From Microvelia longipes (lineage: Eukaryota > Arthropoda > Insecta > Hemiptera > Veliidae), in NCBI GenBank assembly GCA_018340805.1, contig JACMZG010001913.1, forward strand, positions 30,808,127 through 30,872,126: a stretch of DNA of 64,000 nucleotides, in the 5' to 3' direction. The notes under the pieces were generated by a model. It was given only the letters and a program-made list of their open reading frames with translations. It did not search any database and was not told the origin of the DNA. The translations under genes were made by a program, and so were the position numbers. How positions within the stretch are numbered: the first letter of the stretch is position 1; every line of letters begins with the position of its first letter. Of the stretch, positions 1-12,295 are shown piece after piece.

Positions 1-568
1 ACTTAGGTACGATTTTTATGTATATTTAAATAACGAAGTTATAACATTATATGATGTATAAGATGTAAAGGTCATTAGTGATACATTACACTCATAGACA
101 ACGCACCAATAAGCCACATCAGACTCATAAACCACGTACCACTCTTATAAACCCCAAGCATAAACCACATCATACATATACCTTAACATATAAACCATTT
201 TTATGTCAGTAAAAATGTGTCTAGTGTTAAATAAGAAATTATGGTTTCTTATGGTAACGCCTAGGCTGTGTTGCAGACTAGCCCCATATTTATTTATTTA
301 TTAATAAATAAATCTATGAATGATGATGTGAACGTGCTTCATAGAAAAGTTAGATATCATTAAAAACTAGCAGCAATGTGTCACCTAAAGAGGCTGTTTG
401 TGAAATGTAAACGTCGTTAAAAATCGTTTCACTCTCCCGACAACGTATTCACTTCTTGATCGACCCCAAGTTTTTTTTGTTTTTGTTTAGCCTTTTGCTG
501 TACTTAACGTGGCCATTTTTCTATTCTGTATAGCACTTTTATTTAGTTATGTTTGTATCACGTTTCAG

Positions 569-3500
569 GACCAAATACCAGGGTATCCAACCACCAGTAG
601 ATCGAAGTGAGAATGATTTTGATCCAGGAGCTAAGTACCATATTGCTGCTGACGTGCCATATGTTAGGTAAATAATTCTTCGGTTAGAGGCCACTCATAC
701 TGCCATATTAACCCTATTCAACCTTGCTATATGTGTAATTTTTCCAAAATAACTACTGTTTTATCTTTTATCTTAATGTACATTATTGTGCATAAACCCA
801 ATTGATTTTATAATCGATTTGTGAGAAGCTTCTTTTATCTTGATTTCAAACATATGCAAGTATAAGTATTTTAATCTAGATTAGATCTAGTGATAGATAC
901 AGGAACATCGTACATGATTGAACTTACATTATAGCGCTGTCAGGCTCCTAATCTGTCTATTATTTTCCTCATTGGTTTCATTTCTTTAAGTAATAATATC
1001 AATTTAATAACAATACTAACTTATGCGCTACACTCCAGTCAGACACCAGCCTCTGAATAAATCAATCGACGTTTTTTAAAATAAAGCCACTCTATTCGCT
1101 TGGGTTTCGAGCAAAAAGATTCCACTGCAAGCGAAAACTATGTTTTTAAAAGATTAGCTCTTTAATAAAAGAGAAATTAAATAACAATTATATAAGAAAT
1201 ATTTTTTATTATTTTTCTCTATATTTCCTTATTCATTTTTTGACCTCATTTATTTTAATTTTATTTCTCGTTTTGCTGTTTTTATATTCTTTTCATTAAT
1301 TTCATGTTCATTTTATTTTAGTTTGGTACTTTTTTGGTATTTGATGCTGAATGCTAAGTTTAAAAGTCGACTGTCAATAAAGATATACAGCCAAGTTTTG
1401 CAAAACATGAATAGTTGACACAGTATTATTGAGCGAGAGACACCTAGAAAATGTAACAAGTAAAATACAATGCAACATCTGGGAACAGTCTTATCATGAT
1501 ACTACATTCGTCATCATTGATAGTTCGACATAATGTCATGCATAATAATAATGCGTAAACTATTCATGTTTTGCAAAACTCGGTAGTACCAAATGATATA
1601 TGTTTTGCTTGCCATGGAAGATGGCGGTAAGAGAGCACCGCTCGTCTCTGGTAAATACTTCTCATTATGTTCTTCGGAATTTTAATTGAAGGTCAGAGTG
1701 AGTTCAGGCTCTGTCGGCGCCCTGATGAGTTTGACGTAACTAAACAGAGTACATTCTACTCTGTTTCGTTACGTCTAACTCATCCTGTCCTACTTTTTTT
1801 ATCCAAAAAGAGTAGGACATGACATGTTGTCGAGCCATCACTGATAAAAATGTCGAATGACAGATGTACAACAGTTCCCAGATGTACAAAAGAAGTTGTT
1901 ACAGATGTAACAAGCATTGCGTTTTGCTTGTTACATTTCCTAGGTGTCTCTTTCACATTTATAGTACGTTAAATATTAGGATGGGAGGGGTGTATCTTTT
2001 TTCCAATATCAACTCCGTCTTTTCATCATCATTTATTGCAAGGCGTCATTGGTGGTATTATAATTGTCGATCATTCCAAATTTATTTGTAATTATTGTGC
2101 GAATCTAATAGTAAATATAAATTTAATTAACATTACCTTTATAAATTTAATAACAGCAGAACCCCACCAATTTAGTCATTGCACCCAATAATGATGAAAA
2201 GACGGAGTTGATATTGGAAGAGTACGTTTACATGTACATCAGTGCATTATAATTATATGTACGCACCATCTTTGCCACTACGTTGCAATATCCATAAAGA
2301 AGTCATTCATAAATAAAACTAGAACGTAAAAAAATTTCACAATATTTTTATACTTGCCTCTCTTTTTTTCCACCTTTATCTCTTGGTATAAATATAATAT
2401 TTCCCTTTCCGCCTCAGAAAGTCTCTTCTGGTTCTACTAAAGAAAGGAAAGTAAATTTAAAGAGTCCAAGCCAAACACGTTTTCCAGGTGAAAACTAAGT
2501 AACTTTGCTTTTACCACCTCCATTTTTTATTTTCATAGCATAAAAAGTTAATTTAGTTTCTTCCTTTTAGAATTCTGTTACTCCCTTTATTTTTTTATTT
2601 CTCTATATTTTTCTTAATTAATTACTAAAGCAAGTAATATTATCGCACAGGATTTTTCACAAAAAGATGTTAATTAATTGAATAAGTCACTGAAAAAAAA
2701 AACTTTATGAGAGAAAACTACTTAGTTTAAAAATTCATTGTTTTATTTGCTTAAACGTGCTTTAATAAATAAAATAAAATAAACTGGCACTGCTTGAAAC
2801 AAGAGAAGTAGTAATATGTGTTTGAAATTAAAAATTACTTAAGTAAAAAATCATTATTACAATAAGCTTAGAACACAACTCAGCTGGGTTAGAGTATAAT
2901 AAGGGACCCACCCGCAAAATCAAAACAAATAAATTTCCCTAGACATTTTTGACGGACAAAAATTATTTTAAACATAAAATTAATAAATACATCCATCCTA
3001 AGGTTTTTAGAAAAGCTTTGGGGCTTTAGGGGATGCATAAGTGAGATTAAGGCAATAATGTATCAAATAAGTTAGGTTTACTTTAAATGAAGGTTGGGTC
3101 CTTTATCATACTATCTACAATAGGGTAATAGTATTATAATGCACCCACCCTAGAAAAAATTTAATATTCCCTTTATTGGGTTTTTAGAAAGACTTTGGGG
3201 CTTTAAGAAGGGGAAATATTAGGGACCCTTTCTACAAATCCGAGAATGGATTTATATCATTTTTTGGTTGGGTCCCTTATACTCTTATCCTATTGTAGAT
3301 AGTATGATAAGGGACCCACCTTTGAAATTTATTTTATGTTTAAAATGATTGTGTCAAAATTTGTAGGGATTTTTTTTTTATTATGCGGGTGGGTCCTTTA
3401 TCATACTCCAACCCTCAGGCTGTTTTTATGGAAAGGAATAGAAGATAAGCCAGTGGGTCAGAAGACAATGTGAATGGTTTACTACTTATTGGACCGACTA

Positions 3501-6500
3501 TAAAATAGACAGCAACCCTTTATCACTGGATAACTTTTCAAGATACGATTACTAGGCAAAGAGATACATTTGAACCTTGTTACATGATAAATTTACCGTT
3601 TAAGATAACTTTTTAAGCTAAAGTTGACAAAATGTTTTATATTGCAGGTACTTCGTAAGTGCAGTACTACAATTCCAGTTCCACAAGTCACTCTGCGAGA
3701 CAGCGGGAGAATTTGATCCTAAAAACCCCGAAGCTAATCCTCTGTATAATTGCGATATTTATCAAAGCAAAGCCGCTGGAGAAAAATTTGGGTAACTTAT
3801 TTACTTAGGTTCTAGTTTTTTTTTTAATTTTATATCCAGACGGTACCTAATAAAAAGTTAATTGACTAGTTTTTAAAGAGTATAAAAGCACTTATCACTC
3901 CCAAAGAAAAATAGTAACTTTTAGTACCAAGTGTGTAAAAAGTAACTTTTTCTTCATTTAGAGTAAAAGTTACTTCATATTGCCTTGGTACTAAATATAT
4001 TTTCTCCCATGGGAGTAAGAAGTGTTGTCTATGATTGGAGATAGAACCCTCGAATCATATAAGAGGTTTTTTCGAACCCAAACAAAATATATATATTTTG
4101 TTATTATCTAGCATGAAGCGACGTTTTATGCTAGATTGGTCGTTTGAAGCAATAAAAAAATTCTATATCTGAGGAGGGGGGTAGTAAACCCAAAATTTAT
4201 AATGGGACCCACTAAACAAATTTTTAAAATAAACGTATCAACAACAAACATGAACGTCTGGATATGAATTCTTTTATTTGCCTTTGGAGTAAAATGTTTT
4301 TTTCGGCTTCGCATTGGGAGTTAAATGCTACCAACTCACTGCTCAGGGAATTATAGAATTAGTTAATCCTTTATTGCAAAAAATAACTATTTGTATTTAT
4401 TTTTTAAAAGTACAATAATAGGTTGTGTTACTTTGCTCGTCTCATGGAAAATATCAAAATGAAGAAGACATAGTTGAGTGATGAATTTCTATAGGAAACC
4501 CTACTACAATACAAACCCAAGCATTCAATCAGATACCATGGTGTCTAAAAGTATCTAAATATAAAAAAAAATTAGATCGAGTTTAGATTATCAGGCGTGG
4601 TCGATATTAAGTGAATTGTCAATGAACTACAGACGATTAATCATAATCAGTCATGGGATAATTTTTTCGAGACGTGTCCCCCCCCCCTGCCGGTTTAGCA
4701 TACACACAATCACACATGCATGTACTTTTTTGTATAGCCCATTTCCTAAATACGCAAATACGAATTATCAATTAATATATTCAAGGAATATATTTAAAAG
4801 CAATCAAGAATTACTCATTTTGGCTTAAAACTTATTTTCAAGCACTTAAATGACTTAAGAAGAACCATCTGACAACGAGTTAAACCAACTGATGTTTTCA
4901 TCTTAATTTGAAAAAAATCGTAATTCATCTTGACAAACTTGGTAAAATCTGAACACTTTGACGAATCCCATAACATTATCAAAGCAGTTTGTGTAAACTG
5001 GCTGAACTAATTGCTGGTATTGTCTATGATCGTCAGTCAGGTTTTCACTATATGCAAGTAAGAAAAGTTCAATATAGTCAAGCCACCTGCATAATTCAGC
5101 TCTTGGGGATAGAGTTATCATTAAATATAGTAATATTACATCATTTATTTACAAAAATTAATTATAATAAATAGGAAAATAACGTTTTTTTATTAATACT
5201 AGTGAGTGCCCTAACTGATTCTCAACTTTTCTTACCTTTAAAAACTAAAATAAATACATTTTTTACCTAGAAGGGTGAAAAAATGTAACTTTCTAGGAGG
5301 AAACCCATTTATTTTTACTGCCTATTAGTAAAAATAAGGGAGGGAACAAAAATCAAGACAAATAATAAGTAAATAAGGCGGAAATTATATTTACTTAGTA
5401 AATAAATAACTTATATTAAACAAATTTCTTTTCTTTCCTTATAATGTCCTTGGTATGATAAGATTTTATTCATAAAAGTCTTTGTATGTATAAATTGTAG
5501 TAAAAGTTGAAGTTCTATTTGTCTTTCTTTTAGAGGAAAAATATTGTACGTACCACCGGAGAAAACATCCATTACACCTCTCTTAAATTAATGCGCTCCT
5601 ATCAGGATTTAACTTCCTGCTTCCTCGGCTGTGCTTCAGGAAACAACCCTTTAGTTATGCTTGTAGGTTTGAACATTATTCATCCCTTAGCTTGTGCGTC
5701 AGGAACCAACGAATAAATCTGGGCCTACTGACTTTAGCCCATGGTACGCAAATAAGTATTGTTAATATATTTTTTTTAATTTCAGAAAAATGTTGAAGAT
5801 GGGTTCAAGCAAACCATGGCCAGAAGTGCTTGAAATTTTAACTGGATCAAGGAAAATGTCAACTAATGACCTAATCGAATATTTTAAACCACTTCAGGAT
5901 TGGCTTCAGAAAGAAAATGCCAAGAATGGTTACAAAGTAGGCTGGACTCAGCCCACTGTTAATAGTAAGTCCCAAAATTGCATTATGTGTATTTGATATG
6001 ATAGAACTCTCCAAAGATTTTGTATTGGATGAGGAGGTAACTTGTTTTCCCATGTAAATAAGTGACCCTCCTGAAGTTTAAAATTACAAACAAATCAAAA
6101 GAAAAAGGTATCAAAATTTCACTGCACATGCAAGAACCACACTGTGAATGCTTATAATATAGTTTTCAGCATCTGCTTATTCCGTAATTTTCGGTAGGAT
6201 ACCATCCTCTTCTAGTTTAACTAGAAAATCTTTTTATTGTTTAAAATTTAAAACAAAGACCCCAATGAGTTATAAAATAATTTTAATTATCTTAATAATT
6301 TGCTAAAATTGTTGTGTATTGATATCAATTATTAATTGCTCATTGATAAAATACATTAAAAAAGGATTTTTATTAAAAAAAAAGTTGTTATACAAATGCT
6401 AACTATATTTTTAGTTAAAAAACCAATAAAGATCTTGTCAAAAAAAATTTTTTAGTCCTGGTTATTTTTAACTACAACGTTTTATTGATACAGCCAATAG

Positions 6501-7163
6501 AAATAATATCTGCCCTCTCTCTGTCTCTCTAAATTATTTCGCACTCATTATATTTTTATAAGTTGAAGGTTTAATATTGTGCATATTAAGCGACATCAGT
6601 AAAACATTTCCAGAGCAAATATGTTCGTTTTCTTGAGTACTTTTCAGAATTTTTAAATAATAAAATAAGTTTAGTTATAATAACAAGTGGAAATAATTAT
6701 AAAATTTTGAGACATGAAATTGTCCACCCTTGGAGTAAAACACCACCTGTATTTTTCTTACTCTACTCTATGGTCCTGTAAATCTTATGACCAAATTGTT
6801 GTTTCTGTAATGACGGGAAAACCTCCCTTTTAACAGGTTTACAGCTACTATATGCCTATAAAGCCGCCTCCGTGGCCGAGGTCGTTAAGGCGTTAGCCTT
6901 TACACTGACCTTTGACATCCACGGAGGTCTGGGGTTCGCATCCCAGGTTACGCTCTCAGTTTATAGAAGATTATTGTTTAGATAAATTATCGCCAACTTT
7001 AGAACTCACTTTGAGCGTAACGGTTGCTACTACCACCCGAGGTGGTTCCCGCAGGGGTTATCCCTGATGAGCCGCAAGGCTCTAAACGGGCATTATTATT
7101 ATTATATGCCTATAAATATAATAAAATCTTTACTTATTTGTTTCAGCATGCAAGAAAGCCTGA
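569..7163 (+). CDS. Ance-like: Angiotensin-converting enzyme (peptidyl-dipeptidase A, family M2), C-terminal four exons; 5' part outside window
   Basis: Coding exons are 569-667, 3648-3791, 5786-5964 and 7147-7163 (TGA at 7161). Every border is AG/GT and the phases join (AG|G, GG|A, A|CA), giving 145 codons after a split codon. The protein is a zinc dipeptidyl carboxypeptidase that removes C-terminal dipeptides; insect forms are secreted and act on peptide hormones. Visible family landmarks: [17 protein letters not shown] and PYVRYF, which supply the counterparts of human tACE Lys511, His513, Tyr520, Arg522 and Tyr523 (substrate carboxylate and chloride site). These are followed by [36 protein letters not shown] and GW. 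The HEXXH zinc site is not here because it lies in earlier exons. The cysteine pair (SLC...YNC) encloses a loop longer than in mammals, as in insect ACEs. The protein ends soon after GW with no hydrophobic anchor, so it should be soluble. Family assignment is certain; which paralogue is not. Confidence 0.95.
1393..1597. mobile_element. Foldback element ending in AGTTTTGCAAAACATGAATAGT
   Basis: The left end (1396 on) and the reverse complement of the right end (to about 1592) share GTTTTGCAAAACATGAATAGT. The interior (1430-1540) matches 12105-12215, for example GAGAGACACCTAGAAAATGTAACAAG and the stretch around CATTCGTCATCATTGAT. It is therefore a member of a dispersed family rather than a chance palindrome. 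No coding capacity. Class not determined. Confidence 0.6.
1670..1960 (-). mobile_element. Reverse copy of the 12055-12285 repeat, carrying two extra hairpins
   Basis: Read on the minus strand this matches 12105-12285 in order: GAGACACCTAGGAAATGTAACAAG, the CATTCGACAT block, then GGGCGC..GACAGAGCCTGAACTCACTCTGACC and the CTTCAATTAAA end. Unlike the 12-kb copy it contains a 28-bp near-perfect hairpin at 1724-1784 and a second hairpin at 1786-1819. Confidence 0.6.
1724..1784. repeat. Short-loop hairpin, 28-bp arms
   Basis: Arms 1724-1751 and 1757-1784 pair at 26 of 28 positions around a 5-nt CATTC loop. The equivalent place in the related repeat at 12205-12235 has only one arm. That suggests an inverted duplication arose in this copy. 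Confidence 0.75.
2000..2220. mobile_element. MITE with about 40-bp terminal inverted repeats
   Basis: The left end from 2001 (TTCCAATATCAACTCCGTCT) and the right end to 2219 are inverted copies over about 36-40 bp with few mismatches. The interior is about 140 bp of AT-rich non-coding DNA. Size and structure fit a non-autonomous DNA transposon. Target-site duplication not resolved. Confidence 0.75.
2886..3414. mobile_element. Foldback DNA element with nested inverted repeats
   Basis: Outer TIRs: 2886-2916 (GGGTTAGAGTATAATAAGGG...) against 3384-3414, 31 bp with few mismatches. An inner pair, 3096-3124 and 3289-3317, carries GGGTCCTTTATCATACTATC and its complement, so the element has repeat-within-repeat structure. 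A duplicated GGGTTTTTAGAAA..CTTTGGGGCTTTA motif sits at about 3001-3030 and 3178-3206. Non-coding. Confidence 0.7.
3792..5785 (+). other. ACE intron with short palindromic repeat fragments
   Basis: GTAACT donor and TTTCAG acceptor. Around 3919-3992 a small foldback carries TTTAGTACCAAG and CTTGGTACTAAA at its ends and AGTAACTTTTT palindromes inside. The next 60 bp (CTCCCATGGGAGTAAGAAGTG) resembles 10115-10140. A poly-C run lies near 4680. The rest is AT-rich with no supported feature. Confidence 0.6.
6863..7102 (+). mobile_element. tRNA-derived SINE, copy 1, with perfect 14-bp target-site duplication
   Basis: The head resembles a class II (Leu/Ser-like) tRNA, with an A-box-like TGGCCGAGGTCGTTAAGGC and the B box GGGTTCGCATCCC, which is an internal RNA polymerase III promoter. 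A roughly 140-bp body unrelated to tRNA follows, then an (ATT)n tail. TATATGCCTATAAA occurs at 6849-6862 and again at 7103-7116, so both ends are fixed. It lies in sense orientation in the last ACE intron. SINEs are mobilised by a partner LINE; which one is unknown. Confidence 0.9.
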
Positions 7164-7266
7164 CAAACAGACATCAATTATTACGACTTCGAAGTAGCAA
7201 GTTATAATTATTTCATCCAAGATCTGTTTGACTTGGGTCGCCAGTTTCATTTATTTGAAGGTTAAA

Positions 7267-7340
7267 AATAAACAGTTTGAATCCACGCTACACGAGTTGC
7301 GTGGAGCTAGTGATGTTTAATTAAGCTCTACAATAAATAA
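7267..7340 (+). promoter_or_regulatory. Candidate poly(A) signals of the ACE gene
   Basis: AATAAA occurs at 7267-7272, about 100 nt after the stop codon. A run of overlapping AATAAA units starts at 7332. Either could end the transcript; the first is at the more usual distance for a short insect 3' UTR. Inferred from the hexamer only. Confidence 0.4.
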
Positions 7341-7541
7341 ATAAATAAATAAAAACCTATTCACTCCTGATGCTTGTTTCTAAGAACTTTTTTCATGTCG
7401 AAAAGAAGTTTTTAATAGCTTATTTTCATTGGATATATTGTAAAAACTACATTAAAAACGTTTTGATATTAATATTAGTTACTGGAACATGCCACTTCAC
7501 CTATCTCTATATTTTTTTATTAATTAATTTTGAATACATTA

Positions 7542-7857
7542 AGCTTCCTTTGTGATCTAGGTCGCAAGAAAGTTTGTCTTTACACTAACCTTTGGCACCA
7601 TAGAGGTCAGGGGTTCGCATCCAAGGTCGATATTATATGATTATAATATCGTTTTGTATAAGATTGTATTTTTATATAATCTTATATATAATATTAATCT
7701 CTCAGTTTATATAAGATTATTGTTTAAATAAATTATCGCCATCTATATATGAAACTATGAGCGTAACGGTTGCCTCTATTGCCGAGGTGGTTTCCGCAGG
7801 GTTTATCCTGATGGACCGCAAGGCTCTATAACAATTATTATTATTATTATTATTATT
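7542..7857 (+). mobile_element. tRNA-derived SINE, copy 2
   Basis: Same family as 6863-7102. It shows GATCTAGGTCG..AAG, TTTACACTAACCTTTGG, the B box GGGTTCGCATCC, then GATTATTGTTTAAATAAATT, GAGCGTAACGGTTGC and a long (ATT)n tail. A block of about 60 bp (7628-7697), rich in ATAT, is inserted between the B box and the body. More degenerate than copy 1. It lies about 380 bp past the ACE stop. Confidence 0.8.
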
Positions 7858-8164
7858 TGAATATAATATATTAAGAAAGTTTGGTATCGACCATCAGGGA
7901 TTCACAGGTACCTTGGAACTAATTTATGAGTACCTGAAGTAATTTCATGAATTTATTTATTATATAAAAAAATAATTGAGTATTTTGAATTTTAAAGGAT
8001 ATTAAGAACAAGGAAAATAAGTATTTTTGTTAACATTTACAGCTTAGAGACGAAACTATGAACATGTAGAATAGACTTTTTACAAGTTCACTCTAGATGG
8101 TACTAATTAGTACACAAATGCGTAAGTTCCTTTTACCTAACTTATAATATCATAATCTACGATA

Positions 8165-8450
8165 CGTCTTATGTGTGTAACATAATTTATGCTACGACTG
8201 AAGTTTGTAACACAGATCCAACTTAAGTGTTCAGGATAATGTATGATGCGACTTAAGTGTTCAGTATAATGTATGATGCGACTTAAGTGTGCAGCATAAT
8301 TTATGATGCGACTTAAGTGTGCAGCATAATGTATGATGCGACTTAAGTGTGAGCATAAATGTAATTGATGCGACTTAATGTGCAGCATAATGTATGATGC
8401 GGCTTAAATATGTAGCATAATGTAATATACGACTTAAGTGTGTAACTAAA
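8165..8450. repeat. Minisatellite, about 30-bp unit
   Basis: Roughly eight to nine copies of a unit close to GATGCGACTTAAGTGTGCAG plus CATAATGTAT. The best-kept copies are at 8220-8400. Outer copies are degenerate. Frames running through it are repeat translations, not genes. Confidence 0.9.
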
Positions 8451-11400
8451 TCTTATATTATTAAACATCATATTTATAATACACCTGGAACCCATAATAT
8501 CCTCGGACTCCTCTGTTCCCTCTAAAATTCTGTTTCCTGCATACACAATAATCAAAAGATTACGGCTCAACTCAATTTATTTAAAGTTTAAAATAGAATA
8601 TTTATTAAAGTAGTTGATACGAAGACTGTGAAAATAAAATTTTAACTCATAATGCAAAGAGTGTTTGTTTTTCAACCCTGCTTTGATGAAGTTACTAAAC
8701 AGTTTGATGGAACTCTAGTAGTTTTTTGTCTTCCTCAAAAGGTTTGAGGCATTTTGTGGTAACTTTTACACTCAGGTTGTACCTGGCCGTCTGGCGGCCA
8801 AACTTTTCATACCAAGTTGCTCTTAACACAACGTGGAGTAAACTAGTGCTAAAATAGTTTAGCTTACATCTCCCATATTGAAAATTTACCCATCTCTTGT
8901 TTAAACTTTGTAGCTTGAAATAAACAAAAAAGCCGGGTATAGGGTATCTCGGTGCTTTTTCTTACAAATTCGGATTTATTTCCCTCGTCTTCAGAATGTC
9001 ATGATTATGCAAAGCTTAAGGTGGTAGTTCTGCGGTCATGCTCCACTCAACCTCAGAATAAAAGGGTTATCTAAAGCTGTGTTATGGCTTCGGCAACTAA
9101 TATCGAATTGTAACTTTGTAGATCCATTTACCACCTATAGTGTTAAATTCTAACTGTATCGGAAAATTTTTATTTTAAGTTTTGATGACTCAGCAAACTT
9201 GGTTATCGTAGTCTGAAAAAATATCATCTTCCGGTCAGCCAAACTAGACTTAATGTCTGATTTTCTTACCAAGTTTCAACTTTCTAGCATAAAAACAGCG
9301 GGAGTTATGCGTGACACAGACAGCAGGATGAAAACCACTCAAAACGTAATGAAAATGCCTGAAATGAATTATTATGATAAAACCTCGGTTTCATCTCAAA
9401 TATTGGGTGAACACAGTTCTTTTTATACCTACGGTTGTAGGTGAAGTAAAGTTTAACTCAAATGATAAAAATTTAACTATGAGCAAATTCGCATACCACA
9501 TTTGGCTAATAGATTGAGCCCATTTTTTGGCTAATGTAAAAAAGCGGTAAGAATAAAGTAAAAAGTTCAAATATTATGAAGTATGTATTTTTTAATAAAG
9601 AACTAAATCCAATCAAAAAAAAACTCATGAAGATTTTTAGCATGCCTAAATTTTTAGGAAATGGTAATTGATAAGATTTGAATTCTACTCTTAAAAATCA
9701 AGTTTAGGCTTCATTTTTTTTATCTCTATTAGTTCAACCAAAATATTGACATTGAGTATCAGCCAAACGCGTTATCGTATATAAAATAACCCATTAACAA
9801 ATATTTTTCTAATGGAAAATCGCTTGGACGTTAGTAAAAAAATTGCAACACATAATTTCTAAGGACGAGTGAACAATGAAACAAATTTTATTAAGTAATG
9901 AGGCAATAATTTTCACATTTTACAATAGTTAAAAAAATGAACTTTCGAAGCTACGGGTGGGTCCATGAATGAAAAAGTATTAAATAATCATTACCCACGA
10001 CGTATTTTTAATATTTTGAAACCTAATATTAAGCCATGCGATAATTTGTTGATGATAAATTAGTTTCTTCGTAGACTTGACACATTTATGGAGTAAAAAG
10101 TGTCTATTTCTCCCTTGGGAGTAATAAGTGTTTCCTATTATTGGTGTTAGAGCCAATTATACACCTCTTTTGGGAGTGGTTTCCTCTAAATTTATAAAGG
10201 GGACTGATCAATTTTTGTAACACTTTCATATGTGTGGCACCCAAAAAAATTTTGGCTCAAAAGCCGTTTTAGGTCAAAAGAAATTGGTTGGAACAATACA
10301 GTTTAATAAAATGCTGTTTTCCTCTAAGCAATTACCTCTAAGGAGGTAATTGCTATAACTATTAAGCCGAGGGTTAATATTTATAACCCTCCGGCTTTGC
10401 CTCGGGAGTTAAACACATAAATCTCTCACCTACGCCTCAAGAGTTAAATCCAGTAGTTCCCTCGGCTTTCGCCATAGGAACCAACTAACAGCTAAAGAAA
10501 ATAATAGCCATCTTTACTCCCTTGGTGCATAAATAACAATTAACACATTTTAACTGAGAAATGAAAAGGATTTGTCCTTACACCAAACATACTTTTTCAT
10601 AAATTATTATCCAAAAAACTTTTCCTAAGAAAATTTCCTGAAACATAGGAAGGGTTAACAGCTTACCCTTTTTATAGGGAAAACCATTTTAGCGGAAACT
10701 TCTTATGAAATTTTAATACGTTATGGAGAAAGTTTATCATATTAAAGGATTATAAGGTTCTGGGGAAATGTAAGAAAAACGAGAAAACCCAAGGAAATTT
10801 ACCTTGACGTTTATTCACTCTCTCTTGACGGTTATATCTTGAGATTTTAAATAAATTATGAGGCCAAAAATATTCTTTTGATCTTGTTAAATTTATAATT
10901 TTCTCTATTCACACCATTCATGATCCACGGATTAGAGTGGGGTTTCTAATGAATCACTAAAATAAGTATAAACATTTCCTTTTCTTAATTTGGTCGCAAT
11001 GGTTTATGTACTGACATAGTGTGTCAACTTTGTCTATCAATTACTATGTGCATACGCCGTATCAAATCTACGGATCGTATTAAGTAGGCTAGTTGAATAT
11101 GGTTAAAAACGCTGTAAGAACCATGCGGAGGGAATCCAGACGTATACGCTAGAACGAGGGAGATGGACACTCCCTCGATATGCTGTAAGAATTTTAAAAG
11201 ATTCATCGTTTTCAACGTATAAACTTTAAGACGAGCTTATATTTCACTCAAGAATTAGTGTTTTTTTTTGGAGTAGCTCTTTTGTGTCGGATTTTCAGCC
11301 TCAAAAATTTCAGTAAAAAACGTTTTTATTGCCAAGGAGATAATAACATTTTTTATGTCCGCCGGCTGTAAAATTTTACTTTAGAGCCGCTACGCAAATT

Positions 11401-12054
11401 GGTAAGTAAAGAAAACGAATTATATATTGATTTTTTAACTTTATTTCATTGACTGCGTCCACCAGAAAAACAGTATCTGAAACATGGATGTAAAGAGATT
11501 GGATTTTAGAGATTAATTATTGATGAGCGATGCGACTCAATAAACGTATTTCCAAAGCAATAAAATCCCATTTTATAGCTAGTTAAGGAAAAAAATGATT
11601 TTCGCTCTAAACCTTTTCAAATATTACTTTTTAAGAGTAACTTTTTTTTGTAAAGAAATAACAATTTATCCTAACTTCCTTATATCTCAATTTTACCTTC
11701 ACCAAAAAGACGCTATATTTTGGCAGGTACTGAAATGACGGCATCGTATTCAAACTACTAAACAAACATGGTGTAAAGACAGGAGTGTAATAAATATGAA
11801 TTCGATACGCTCACCAGATATACGCTCTGTGTACGCTGTAAATAGTATCAAGTGACCCTAAGCAAAGGCGAATATAAACTAAATACGGAGACACAGGTTA
11901 CTCTTAAGTTTGTGTCCTGAAGGTGTATGAGTGTATTTATGAGTGATCCTATTTTTTTCACATAAGCTTAGGTAAGACACCACTTCTTCACTAGTGAATT
12001 CGTTAAGACCCTTTTACCTTAAGCAATTCACTATCTTCTATTATATATCATATG

Positions 12055-12290
12055 ATACTACCGAGTTTTGTAAAATATGAATGTTGACAGAATATAATTG
12101 TGGGAGAGACACCTAGAAAATGTAACAAGCAAGTGAAATGCCATATCTAGGAACTGTTCCATCATTCGACATTCGTCATCATTGATGGCTCTAGATAATG
12201 TCATGTCCCACTCTGTTTCGTTAAGTCTAACTCATTAGGGCGCTGACAGAGCCTGAACTCACTCTGACCCTCAATTAAAGTTATATTATA
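12055..12290 (+). mobile_element. Dispersed repeat, relative of 1393-1597 and 1670-1960
   Basis: Starts CTACCGAGTTTTGTAAAATATGAATG, the complement of the 1580-1595 end. It runs through GAGAGACACCTAGAAAATG and the CATTCGTCATCATTGATGG block, and ends with GGGCGCTGACAGAGCCTGAAC and GACCCTCAATTAAAG. Non-coding. Confidence 0.6.
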
Positions 12291-12295
12291 TTATA

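Larger units (their letters stand above)
668..3647 (+). other. ACE intron packed with foldback/MITE elements
   Basis: A 2,980-bp intron between the first two visible ACE exons, with GTAAAT donor and TTGCAG acceptor. It contains no open frame resembling a gene. Four inverted-repeat structures, listed separately, lie at about 1393-1595, 1670-1960, 2000-2220 and 2886-3414. The stretch 668-1390 is plain AT-rich sequence in which I see nothing. Confidence 0.8.

Noticed and set aside
6863..6950. Functional tRNA-Leu or tRNA-Ser gene
   Set aside because: A and B boxes are present, but the sequence does not fold into a complete cloverleaf and runs into a body and tail shared with three other copies; it is a SINE.
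8137..8388. Minus-strand open frame of 83 codons
   Set aside because: It is a translation of the 30-bp minisatellite (30 is a multiple of 3, so the frame stays open).
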